Shown here one piece after another: positions 54,893 through 64,000 of a stretch of 64,000 nucleotides of DNA. Under the pieces are notes generated by a model. It searched no databases and was not told the DNA's origin. It was given only the letters and a program-made list of their open reading frames with translations. The stretch comes from Blastobasis lacticolella. Its lineage: Eukaryota; Arthropoda; Insecta; Lepidoptera; Blastobasidae. How positions within the stretch are numbered: position 1 is the stretch's first letter; the number at the start of each line of letters is the position of its first letter. Location of the stretch: the NCBI GenBank assembly GCA_905147135.1, contig LR990058.1, forward strand, positions 13,801,349-13,865,348, in the 5' to 3' direction. A program made the translations under genes and the position numbers.

Positions 54893-54960
54893 GGGAGCAT
54901 CGGTGGCCTAACGGTTCCGACTCGCAAGCGAGAAGTTCCGAGTTCGAGTTTGAGCAATGT
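54893..54960 (+). mobile_element. SINE-A copy 14 (tRNA-like head only)
   Basis: 'gagcatcggtggcctaacgg' and 'gactcgcaagcgagaagttc' followed by 'gagttcgagttt' are the head with a weak B box. The body is missing. Confidence 0.6.
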
Positions 54961-56822
54961 GTCCCGGGATTTCAGAGAATTTAGACTCTACAATATCCGT
55001 AAAGAGCACTGTGATCGATCCAACATTAAATCTCCCTACACTTGAACACCAACAGACAAAAAAAATCATAACATCGATCGCAATTCAAAACTAAAAAAAA
55101 TCTATTAAATCCTACTTTAGCCCAAATCAACCATACTGCCTCTTCACAAAACACTGGTGGCAAACATCTTCAGAATGGAGAAAAAAAAATACTATATTCA
55201 ATAAGATCCATTCGCGCGCATGTGTTCGAGAGGCCGCCGGACAAAGGCCACTCGGAATAAAATGCACGTCATAATAGAAGACAAGTTACAGGCGCAATGA
55301 AAGGCATTGCATAATTGACATGTAAAAATTGTGGGGCGAAAGCAACGGGTGGTTTGTTACCCGTACTTGTGATACTTATTTGTGAATTGTGGCAAAGAGC
55401 AGGGATAGTTGCCGCGCTGTATTTTACCTAGGTGACGCGATGAATTGTATCTGTGAATGACGGGTTGACGTAATTATCACAGCACTGCTTAAAGTAATGG
55501 AAGGCGTTTGTGGTTTAGGCATCAATTAATAGGCTAAGGTTTTTAGGTTTTTTAGGTATAAATTCCCACGGGAATAGGACGAGGAACGAAATAATGCGAA
55601 TGTCGTGAGCAAAAGTAATTAGGTACCATCGATTATTTAAGTAAAATGTCGCGTACCAAAGAGTTGTCAGTAAGTATAACTGAAATGTGGCTTTTCAATC
55701 ATATACAAATAGGAGTAGGACCTAAATGTAAGTAAGAGTATAAAATGTATCGTGCAGTTAGGTGCTACGCCGCTGTGGTTTTTATGGCACTTTCTCAGTT
55801 TTTCCCTTTTTAAAGAAGTGTCACTTCTGCTTCATCTTTAATCTACATTACACATTTAAGTCGTACGCTGTGAAGTAGCATTGTTATTATTAACCAAAGC
55901 ATGAGTTTGCGCCATCAATTGTGCGTATGATTTTAATGCCTTGCTTACAAATGTGTCGTAGATTATTTAAGTGTGTACGTACAGTATTATGTTGTAGGAT
56001 AATCGGGAAGGAAAAAAATGTGATCTTTGCGTGAACGTAGGATGTTTGCGTGGGATAGTTTTGTTGTCCCCGCCTCCTTCCTAGTATTGATAAAACTAAA
56101 ATTTGCATGATTGATTTGATGACACGATAAGGTAGATGCTGTCCATCGCTATGGACAGGGAACCAACGGCCAACGTTGCATACCGTACTACAAAAAGAGT
56201 AGAAATTATACAAAATGGAACTAAAATATTTCAACACAACATACATTTTGTTCAGTGTTGCCAAATTATCACAAAGGTCAAATACGTCAAATAGGATACA
56301 GGCATGTTATTTATACGGTATTTTGATAAGTTTGGATAAATAGTTTAGTCTTTAAACTCGGCGACCTATGGCTTAGATTCTTAGGACGACAGGAGGCGGT
56401 CAGTTTCTTATCTAGTCAGATTCGGACTACGTCAGATTCTGATTAGGTCAGACATTTGTCAGTCAAAGACAAGAGTCCGGGAAAAATATAAAATCGGTAC
56501 TTAGGTTTTATAAGTACCGAATTACAAACATACATAGCACAAAAATTTGTATAGTAGTCCTAAAAAGTTTGAGTTGGACGTGCATTATAAGATTTCGAAT
56601 TTAATAAAGTTTGAGAAATTACATGTGGCTCTGGAGTCTGGCATCAACATCTTGTCGATAATAATCGTACGGAATTCTTTGTATGAGAAATGGACATTTC
56701 CGGCATTGATTTGCCGCACCACGGGCTGGCAGTCGGGTCGGCGCCTCCGTCGTTCGGGGTCGAGTTTGAGGCAAAGAGAGCACCCAATTAATTGGCTTTC
56801 TCTATTGCACTATGGACCAGGG
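54961..56822. other. single-copy-looking DNA, no gene seen
   Basis: 55200-55450 and 56690-56800 are GC-richer and non-repetitive. The latter contains the palindrome CCAATTAATTGG at 56784-56795, a double homeodomain-type TAAT site. Frames of up to 124 residues show no domain. Possible conserved regulatory DNA. Confidence 0.35.
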
Positions 56823-57077
56823 TAGAGCTCGTCTAGTCTATGATGACGCGCCCCACTACTTAGTTAGTTGATTTCGATGTGTGAGTACAAATATTAATAA
56901 CGACACTTCATCTGTGTGGGAGCCAATGAACGACGCGTGCTCCGACGATTGAATCTTACCGGTAACTGAATGACCAATTACAACGGCATTTGTATATGTA
57001 TTGCGTCCATATTTTAAACTTGCTTGTGTGCGTTAATGCGACAGTGGGGCGCGTCATTTTAGATTAGACGAGCTCTA
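56823..57077 (-). mobile_element. MITE-251 copy 2 (inverted)
   Basis: 251-bp body 56825-57075 between TA dinucleotides. It begins 'gagctcgtctagtctatgat' and ends 'ttagattagacgagctc', with the interior in opposite orientation to copies 1 and 3 ('cgacacttcatctgtgtggg'). Confidence 0.88.
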
Positions 57078-57889
57078 CCATATGCGATTTTGACTCGCAC
57101 TTAGCTGGTTTTTGTTTACTCCCTTTCGTATCACTATTGGTAGGTATTTACTAAAGAGGAGTGTTTCTATCAATATGTTAGGTATTTACTAAGTGTTTCC
57201 CGAGCGCGCTCCAAACGTAGTTTCATCATATTTTCAATGCTTTTTTACGCAAACAAAGCCAATGAAATTTTGTATACATGATCCAGAAACCAACAAGTAT
57301 CTCGCTTGTGATTTGTTGGATTTTATGTTAAAATATATCGTTTCATCGGGCTTTAAAATTTTCATACCTTTGTAAAAAAACCAACTTGAAGACCTATTTT
57401 AACGAAGATCTGACAAACCACAAGCATAAATATTTATTTATTTTTTAGCTTTGATTGGTCAATATGGAAATTATGATGAAACTTAGTTTGTATGGAGTGC
57501 GCCAGCTTTCGGTAAACAGTATTTTGAGAATTAGCTATGTCAAATCAAATCAATTAATTTTTATCCAGTTTGGGTTTTACAACACTAATGAATGTCAATA
57601 TACAATCAATATAAATACAATGGCATCGTCAACCCGAGCTAGTCACTTGACTGGTACCATGTGGAAAAAGAATACTCCTAGCGGAGACTGGATGTGTACC
57701 TACGTTATTACATTAAATGTCTTGTCATGCTACGCTAAAGAATCTGATAACATTTATATTAGTAGGGTACTGCCTAGAATTTGGGTGTTTATATCCACTT
57801 TATTATTGCACCCTGCTGGGGAGTGGAACTCTCTGAGTGCTTAGCGAACCTTAGTTCTCCAGTCTTCGATAAACATAGTGAATGATCAT
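57078..57889. other. no gene seen
   Basis: The 129-residue frame at 57455-57844 has no domain. A SINE-A-like scrap ('gcggagactggatgtgtacc') lies within it at about 57678, which argues against coding. Confidence 0.4.
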
Positions 57890-57990
57890 CGTCATCGTCG
57901 TCCTGGCATCAACCCTGGTACTGTTCTCGCGCGATGTCCGAGGACCTAGGATCCGCCTTCCTACTTCGAGTGCGAAGGATATTTTTCCCT
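57890..57990 (-). mobile_element. RTE-like LINE extreme 3' end with (GAY)n tail
   Basis: The minus strand reads ILRTRSRKADPRSSDIARE and then a stop, followed by a (GAC/GAT)n run (57883-57905 on the plus strand). Homologous to the end of the LINE at 54181-54360 (RTKKSRKVDPGP). It immediately precedes SINE-A copy 15. Confidence 0.68.
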
Positions 57991-58085
57991 AGTACATTGC
58001 TGGTAAAGTAACTCAGTAATGTACGAGAAACAAGGAAGAAAGCCTTAATATTTATGTGTAATTCGTAATCATTCGTTTTCGCGAA

Positions 58086-58412
58086 AGGAGCGTCGGTGGC
58101 CCAGTGGTTGAGGTAACAGACTCGTAAGCGAGAGGTAACGGGTTCGAATCCCACAGCGGTCATGTACCAATGATTCTTTTCTGAGTTTTATACATTAGTT
58201 GAATGCTAAACGATGCTCTTACGGTAAGCGATGAAACCTGCACCAACTAACTATGATCCAATTTATTCAGGTTCCCCTGGTAGGAGAGTCACGGAGGTCA
58301 GACGGTAGTCGCTCCACTGTAATTATCTGATCTCCAAATCCTGTATCATGGTCAAGGCGGACCCCGGGCCCTCGTGAGCGAGAGCACAACTAGGACATTA
58401 ACACCAAGATTA
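58086..58412 (+). mobile_element. SINE-A copy 15 (best complete copy)
   Basis: Full head 'gcgtcggtggcccagtggtt' with 'actcgtaagcgagaggtaac' and B box 'gggttcgaatccc', conserved body 'cggtagtcgctccactgtaa', and tail 'ggcggaccccgggccctcgt' to 'gacattaacaccaagat'. Length about 327 bp. Best reference copy in the window. Confidence 0.88.
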
Positions 58413-58740
58413 TTATTTTTATAGGGCACACCGAAGGTTACATGTCCTAGCTCGTCTAATTTCGTTGCATTCACAACACTTTGTTCAGCAAACAGTTTGC
58501 CAACTGATACGTAAACCAACATTTGAATAGGTACCTGGTCTAATTATCTAGTTACAATGTAATGAATACAATAACATTGCCAGGCAAACAAGCCAGCACT
58601 AATCCGTACGCTAATATTTGTGCCACAAAACTACATATGTCCTGTAGTTTGTTTAATATTATGTAGAGTTGCGTATCTTCCATTCTTCTTACTAATTCAT
58701 TACGCCTGGTCTACAACAACAACCAGCTATAAGTTAGGTT
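58413..58740. other. no gene seen
   Basis: AT-rich, with 'gtccatgtcc'-like scraps and no recognisable feature. Confidence 0.3.
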
Positions 58741-58744
58741 AGGT

Positions 58745-59060
58745 AGACTCAATGTCACGCTACAATGTCTGACCAAACGACTCTGGGGACGGTGTCGGCT
58801 TGGGGTGGTCATCAAGTCGATACACACCGGAACGGTGTAGGGAAAGGTTTGGAGAGTACACAACCTGCCTCGTGGTGGGCCTTCGGGCGCGGTGTTAGAA
58901 GGGTTCCGGTTGCGTTCTATTGAGATCCCGGAGCCCTTCGAACTACACGGAGGTGGACCACCGTGGAGTTTTTAGTGGATAGAAGTCCCACATAACCCAA
59001 CTCTTGCCCCAAGGGGTTGGGTACCTGGATCGCAGGTTTTCTTCACGTCACCAAAAAAAA
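58745..59060 (+). mobile_element. candidate LINE 3' UTR (R1-like?)
   Basis: A GC-rich block with 'gcctcgtggtgggccttcgg', 'gatcccggagcccttcgaac', 'gtggaccaccgtggagtttt' and 'tcccacataacccaactctt', ending in A9 at 59052-59060. It resembles R1-clade LINE 3' UTRs as I recall them. No coding part is present. Confidence 0.4.
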
Positions 59061-59747
59061 ATGTCAATGTCTCACTCACCGACCAGAGCGTTTTTTACCT
59101 ATCAAATATATAATAGCAATATTAATGCTCCAACTCTGAAGTTAGGCGTTATCAACGAATGTCTGGTCTTTTCTCTGACGACTGATATTTACTATTTTGT
59201 ATTACATTAGTTATTCATTCGTTTATTAGAAATTAGGTCGACCATCACTAACCAATACTCGACTGGCAATGCTCATAAACACAATCATAAATGGATATCA
59301 ATATAAAAACATTTGATAAATTACAGATGCTAAATGGACAATTTCATTTTAGAAATATACCTAGACTATATAAATACAACAAACAATGATATTAAAATCA
59401 CCACAGGTAAGTAATCAAGCACTGGCATAACTAATTTTTTCTTTGCACCAATGGTCGACCACTCGTCGGTTATTGGAGAAAAGCAGCAACATAGAGAGTT
59501 TAATGTCTTAAAAATGTGACAGAACAACCCTTGTTTAAAATGAAAGAAAAAAAGCACACTTCTAATTAGGCTCATATTCGATCACCGTCGCCGCGTCGTC
59601 GGTGTTAGGGAAATGATTCAAAATCCAGAAATATTGCTTTTAGTTAGTTAATTAGTTCATTCATAACACCGCTGCGAGGTTAAAATAGCAAAATATGTAA
59701 AACTTCGGAGATAACTTATCCATCTCTATGTATAAAAAAAGTAAAAT
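59061..59747. other. no gene seen
   Basis: AT-rich, featureless. Confidence 0.3.
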
Positions 59748-59800
59748 CATCGTCGTCCTAGCGCTTATCCTATTCCAGGGTCCGCTTTCTTACTTAATAG
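59748..59800 (-). mobile_element. RTE-like LINE 3'-end scrap
   Basis: 'catcgtcgtcctagcgctta' and 'ccagggtccgctttcttact' are the inverse of a KKADPG-type ending and (GAY)n tail, as at 57890 and 54181. Confidence 0.5.
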
Positions 59801-61490
59801 TTTTTTGCTAATTTTGTGATATTTTGGTCGGCCATAGTCTTGACATGGACATGGGACATGGTCGACGAGTAAAACATAGACCTTACCTATCTATTAACTG
59901 TTGATAATTTTATATCACTTATTGTTATGACGATGTATGTATAATACTATAAATAAATAAATAAATAAATAAATATAAATATCAACGTACTCGTAAATAT
60001 CGCAAAATTTTTCCTCCTACAAATTGCAATTACTTACCTATATTGTTGATACCTGCGTGCTAATATCCATATTTGAGGAGCTTCCATTATTTAAATATGT
60101 TTACCATCGACACTTATCAAAATCCGTTGATATGTCACAGTGTTTTTAGAAACGAGAGCACACATGTTTGCCTAACATAAATTAGGTGCCATTGTGTACA
60201 ATTGGAGAGAAAATTGTAGCACTCACTATATAGCGTGAATTTGTTTTGCCGTTGCTATTAATAGGGGTAAATGGTCAAAACTGTGATAGTTATTTTTGGT
60301 GAGTTTTTATGAGACAGATTTTTATGAGAATTTAGATCGTAACATAGGCCATTCTATATGTTTCCGCAGTGTTCGTATATGGCAGGATTGATCTCTTCAA
60401 ACGTAAGTATATTGAGTAAAGTATGATATTTTCCAGGCTAAACTTAGTCCAGACTGGTCAGAGGTAATTATATTCTGTCATGTTTGTGGTGATTATTCAG
60501 TGATATCCTACTCGCTGTTTTGTAACAAGACGATTAATCTCTCTCCCATAGATTAACGGAGTAGAGGCCATGTAATACCTACTTATTATTAGAATGTATA
60601 TTACATCGACGACTCGTTAAAGAAATGAATTATTTTGACACCACAAAATATATTACATATTATATTTGCCAAGTAGCTAATGAATTTATTGTTGGTTTAG
60701 TGTAGCCTAATAACTACTAGTCATAGTAGTGAAATGTAGGCAAACATCAACTAAATCATATTTCGTTCTAAACCGTCAAAACAACCCACTAAAAAAAACT
60801 AGGTATGTTAGGCAATACCTAATGTTAAAAACGTTACCACTTTAGCAGCAGCCTGTACAATGTCACATTCATACAGTGCACGGGTTATTCACATCTCAGC
60901 CGTAGTAAAGTTTGTTTGTTTGTTTGTACAAACATTACCGTTTATGTGTGTTTAAGTTTTTTGTCTTACCTCATTTTGGGTGTTCGACGTTGCGAAAGAT
61001 TTTTCCATCAAAACTCTGTTTGATGTTGACATTTCGTCATGCCTGCACAGTTGTTGAGTTAAGTTGAGTCATAATATTTGGGTAGTGATTATAATGAACG
61101 AGTTTGTGGTCGGCAAATAAGGGTTTTAAATCTAAAACAATTGCCTTTCGTTGCTACATTTGTCTTGCAAGACAATTTCTTTGCACAATTTATTTGTTTA
61201 GCTTCAAACGTGATGTTTGTTGAGTTCAGTTTTTGTTTAGATGTTGCCAAATTGGTAAATTACTCGTTTGTTTTACTTGCAAATATTGCAAAATGGAATC
61301 TGTTTCACGATGTTGCACAATGGTAGTTTGTTACCTAAATAATATTTATCTACTCGTAAGTTTACTCGTAAGTTGGTTTGACAGCGTGATGATTAGGTGA
61401 TACCTAGAGTTCCTCATGTGGTTTTATTTATTTATATACCAACAGAGTACATACTTATATAAAAGTTACAAGTTAGTTTTGTAGGCAGAT
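59801..61490. other. no gene seen
   Basis: An (AAAT)n run at 59949-59975 ends a possible retroelement tail, and (GTTT)n lies at about 60912. Otherwise AT-rich DNA with chance frames (82 residues at 61078). Confidence 0.35.
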
Positions 61491-61747
61491 CAGTAGCCGT
61501 ATTCACAATGATTCGAAACCGTTTCCGAACGATTCGACACGAAATTCGTGAGCTGCAAATCCGTGTCGATCGATTCAAAAACTGTTATTCAGAATCCCGA
61601 TAGATTCCACGGAAACTCTACTCTCTATAACATATGAAAATTTCATCAAAGTTAACTGAAACCACATTTTCCTAAGAACTTTTGCGGGGTCCTTTGTCGA
61701 TTCCGTATCCGAATCCGATTTCCGAGCCATTGTGAATACGGCTACAG
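61491..61747. mobile_element. TIR element MITE-256, copy 2
   Basis: 'cagtagccgtattcacaatg' and 'cattgtgaatacggctacag' termini, 257 bp, same orientation as and closely similar to 2023-2278. Confidence 0.75.
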
Positions 61748-61830
61748 GTTACTACAGTGGAGCGGCTGTCATCTGCCCGCCGTGACCCCACACTGACCAC
61801 ATTGAATATCATGGTACACATTCAGTGGCT
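61748..61830 (-). mobile_element. SINE-A copy 16 (internal scrap, inverted)
   Basis: 'tactacagtggagcggctgt' and 'accacattgaatatcatggt' match the inverted SINE-A centre. The MITE-256 copy lies right at its edge. Confidence 0.6.
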
Positions 61831-62369
61831 GTATTGATACGGGGCTCTTTGTAGTGTATTTTTTTTTTGCTGTAACCCACTTTGTAGCGACGGCAGAGGT
61901 TTAAGGAGACCCATAAAACGTTGGTGCACAACCAGGCTAAAAACCGTCATTTTTATATCGATAGAGCTTACTCTTGCGTGTCAGTTTCCTATTTGGTGAC
62001 ATTAATGTGGCCTTTTGTCACTAAAAAACATTGTATTTTCTGCCAGATTGTGCACGGGCAGACCAACACTTTATGTACTCAAATACTCTTTATTTCATAA
62101 AATTCAAAATTTTACATGTGTATCTCCTAAACCCTACTACCACTGCAATGTGGATTTTTTCTTGTACTCAATGACCTAGGATATCTTACGGACCCCCAAC
62201 AGTGAGTCTATATAGTGTTGGACCATGCTCTCGATTTCTTATCTAACAAAACCTACTTATTATTTAAAGGCAAAACATCTAAAAAAGTCTTCTATTACGT
62301 GGGTTGTCTGCTTGTTTGTCACTGAGTAGAATAAAAAAAATATTACCTTTAGTTTTGTAAAATATGTCT
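61831..62369. other. no gene seen; repeat D scrap
   Basis: 'ttgtctgcttgtttgtcact' at 62303-62322 is the end of repeat D. TATCGATA occurs at 61966-61973. A (GTACTC)-poor, T-rich remainder has no gene. Confidence 0.35.
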
Positions 62370-62640
62370 TTTTTATGTTATACGGCAGACAAACAGGCAA
62401 GCGGGCCACCTGATGGATAGTCGTCACCGCCGCCTATGGACATCAGCAACACCAGAGGCGCTACCCAATGCATTACCCTCCTCTAAGGAGATCTATAATA
62501 TACCTCTTGAACGACCTTATGTCATAGTCCAAAGGAATCACTGTAGCTGGGAGCTCATTACATATCCGAATCGTATGAGCGAGAAACTCGAGCGGGAGTC
62601 TACTGTACCATGCAATGTATTGTGCCATGTATGATGGGTG
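62370..62640 (-). mobile_element. LINE-E 3' end, long copy
   Basis: 'tttttatgttatacggcaga', 'caaacaggcaagcgggccac' and 'gccgcctatggacatcagca' continue upstream through 'atacctcttgaacgacctta' (inverse of the SFKRYIRGL codons) to 'atccgaatcgtatgagcgag'. Inverted and in good agreement with 13905-14221. Confidence 0.72.
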
Positions 62641-62965
62641 TAATAAACGGTATTTATTTATTTAATTATACAATAAGTAATATCCATAGAAATCTAAATA
62701 AATTGACTTTTGTATTTAAATATGTCTTCATAAAGTCTTCTCATGATTTTTATATATACCTTTCATAGAAATAATTGATACCTTTACAGTTGTCGTGCTC
62801 TACTTTTATCTGTTAATAGTTATATTTTTATATTACAAAACACAAGCATTTGACCGCTATCTCATCTGTTGGTAAGTGACGGTGCGGCCGAAGATGGCGC
62901 GATTGGAACAGCCTATGGAATATTGAAACGTACTTTCATTTGTCTACAAATCTATTAAGTATAGA
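62641..62965. other. dispersed repeat shared with 33200; no gene
   Basis: 'agaaatctaaataaattgac' and 'cgtgctctacttttatct' match 33200-33370. 62865-62905 ('ggtaagtgacggtgcggccg') is an inverted scrap of the Jockey/CR1-like 3' UTR at 25900. Confidence 0.45.
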
Positions 62966-63220
62966 TAGAGCTCGTCTAACTTAAAATGACGCGCCCCACT
63001 ATCGCATTAACGCACACAAGCAAGTTTAAAATATGGATGCAATACATATACAAATGCCGTTGTAATTGGTCATTCAGTTGCCGGTGAAATTCAAACGTCG
63101 GAGCACGCGCCGTTCATTGGCTCCCACACAGATGAAGTGTCGTTATTAATATTTGCACTCACACATCGAAATCAACTAACTAAGTAGTGGGGCGCGTCAT
63201 CTTAGACTAGACGAGCTCTA
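62966..63220 (+). mobile_element. MITE-251 copy 3
   Basis: 251-bp body 62968-63218 between TA dinucleotides. Begins 'gagctcgtctaacttaaaat', ends 'tagactagacgagctc'. Nearly identical to copy 1 over its interior and in the same orientation. Confidence 0.9.
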
Positions 63221-64000
63221 CCTACCTATCTTCCTGCTTAGTAATACCTGTCGGTTTTAACTTGTGAATATTGTCAGCCAAATCCAGACCACCCATAATA
63301 ACTCTTGACGCAATTCGCGTCAACTTATCTACTTAGATAAGCCTGTTCTAATCCAGTCTCAGTCTCGCTGGCTACTTTGTTTATACTCAGCTCGCTATGT
63401 CTACCGCACACGAAGCTTAAATACTAGCTCCTTAAACACTAACATTTAAGGTTCAAATTCGGAAAGTCTGTTGGGTTTAGGATATCGGCATTGACGTGTG
63501 GAAAATTTATGGTGGTAGGATTAAATGCTGGCTGTATGAGTTTGTCTCTTTGCCTGTCAAGGAGGAAATTAAAGCGTGTTTTTTAGAATGTGGTTCTGTG
63601 GATCGATCACAGGATTCCAAATAGGAAAGTTTAAAAATAAGAGTATTTAAAGTTGGAACAAAAATGGCGGAAGCGGATTTGCATAGGAACCTTACCTGGG
63701 TTCTATATGGATTGTACCTAACTGTATTTACTGACTCATATCTACTATTTTAAATTTTAAATATCTTTTAAGGTAGGTCAATATTAAAACTTGCAGTTTT
63801 AGAAGGAGCTATTTGTGCATAAGGGACAGCTAAAAGCTTCTTTCAGCTAATTTCATTTGTTTAACAATGCACCTTATATCCTGTATGTGGCAGTAGCCAC
63901 TAAAAGTGGTCACGCACATATGAACGCGTACTGCATAATGTTCCAATAACTACTCAAATCTGCATAAGGCTTGGTGACAACTCTGCGGTGTGGTGACCGT
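63221..64000. other. no gene seen; possible SINE-B start at the edge
   Basis: Mostly AT-rich. The last bases ('gcggtgtggtgaccgt') resemble the SINE-B head 'gccgtgtggtgaccgg', so a copy may begin at about 63984 and run off the window. Confidence 0.3.

Noticed and set aside
58088..58162. tRNA gene at the best SINE-A head
   Set aside because: Same reasoning: it is repeated in many copies with the same downstream body.
1..64000. Endogenous virus or intact LTR retrotransposon
   Set aside because: No protease-RT-integrase order, no paired LTRs, and no capsid or envelope-like frame were seen. All RT motifs are non-LTR type.

Overview
This is animal genomic DNA, almost certainly from a moth or butterfly (Lepidoptera). 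It is AT-rich, almost gene-free and packed with decayed mobile elements of kinds recalled as common in lepidopteran genomes: tRNA-headed SINEs, RTE-like and Jockey/CR1-like LINE fragments, Helitron-type elements ending in a GC-rich block plus CTAGT, and short TIR elements. No database search was possible, so family names rest on visible motifs and recall. Repeat families are given local labels (SINE-A, SINE-B, SINE-C, repeat D, LINE-E, MITE-251 and so on) so that copies can be cross-referenced.

The one gene that can be supported is at 35380-36255 (+). It is an uninterrupted 291-residue secreted S1 serine protease with signal peptide, short activation peptide, intact His/Asp/Ser triad and a chymotrypsin-like pocket residue. 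A poly(A) signal lies a few bases after its stop. A TATCGATA box lies about 80 bp upstream of its start. It sits between a SINE-A copy and a SINE-B copy.

Layout. 1-9.3 kb: RTE-like LINE pieces, a hAT-like candidate, a 256-bp TIR element, SINE-A and SINE-B copies, with SINE-B as an inverted pair at 8.57-9.31 kb. 9.3-19 kb: Helitron-like elements, SINE-A copies, a four-unit 257-bp tandem array (12.43-13.42 kb), a LINE inserted in a SINE, the longest RTE-like LINE (14.64-15.92 kb) and three TATCGATA boxes near 17.7-17.9 kb. 19-29 kb: the first 251-bp TIR element, SINEs and a GC-rich island. 29.9-32.5 kb: three abutting Helitron-type units, one carrying a SINE-B whose empty site is preserved in its neighbour, then a 124-bp tandem repeat. 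33-39.5 kb: LINE ends, the protease gene, repeat D, a Jockey/CR1-like fragment and a 120-bp element with perfect 16-bp TIRs. 40-64 kb: sparse repeats, AT-rich single-copy-looking DNA, more LINE C-termini, and two more 251-bp TIR elements.

How the parts relate: the main story is parasitism among mobile elements. SINE-A ends with the same 3' tail as an RTE-like LINE in this window, and the 3' end of SINE-B reads like the C-terminal codons and (GAT)n tail of another RTE-like LINE. Both therefore probably borrowed RTE machinery. I found no rRNA gene, functional tRNA gene, CRISPR array or operon-like arrangement.
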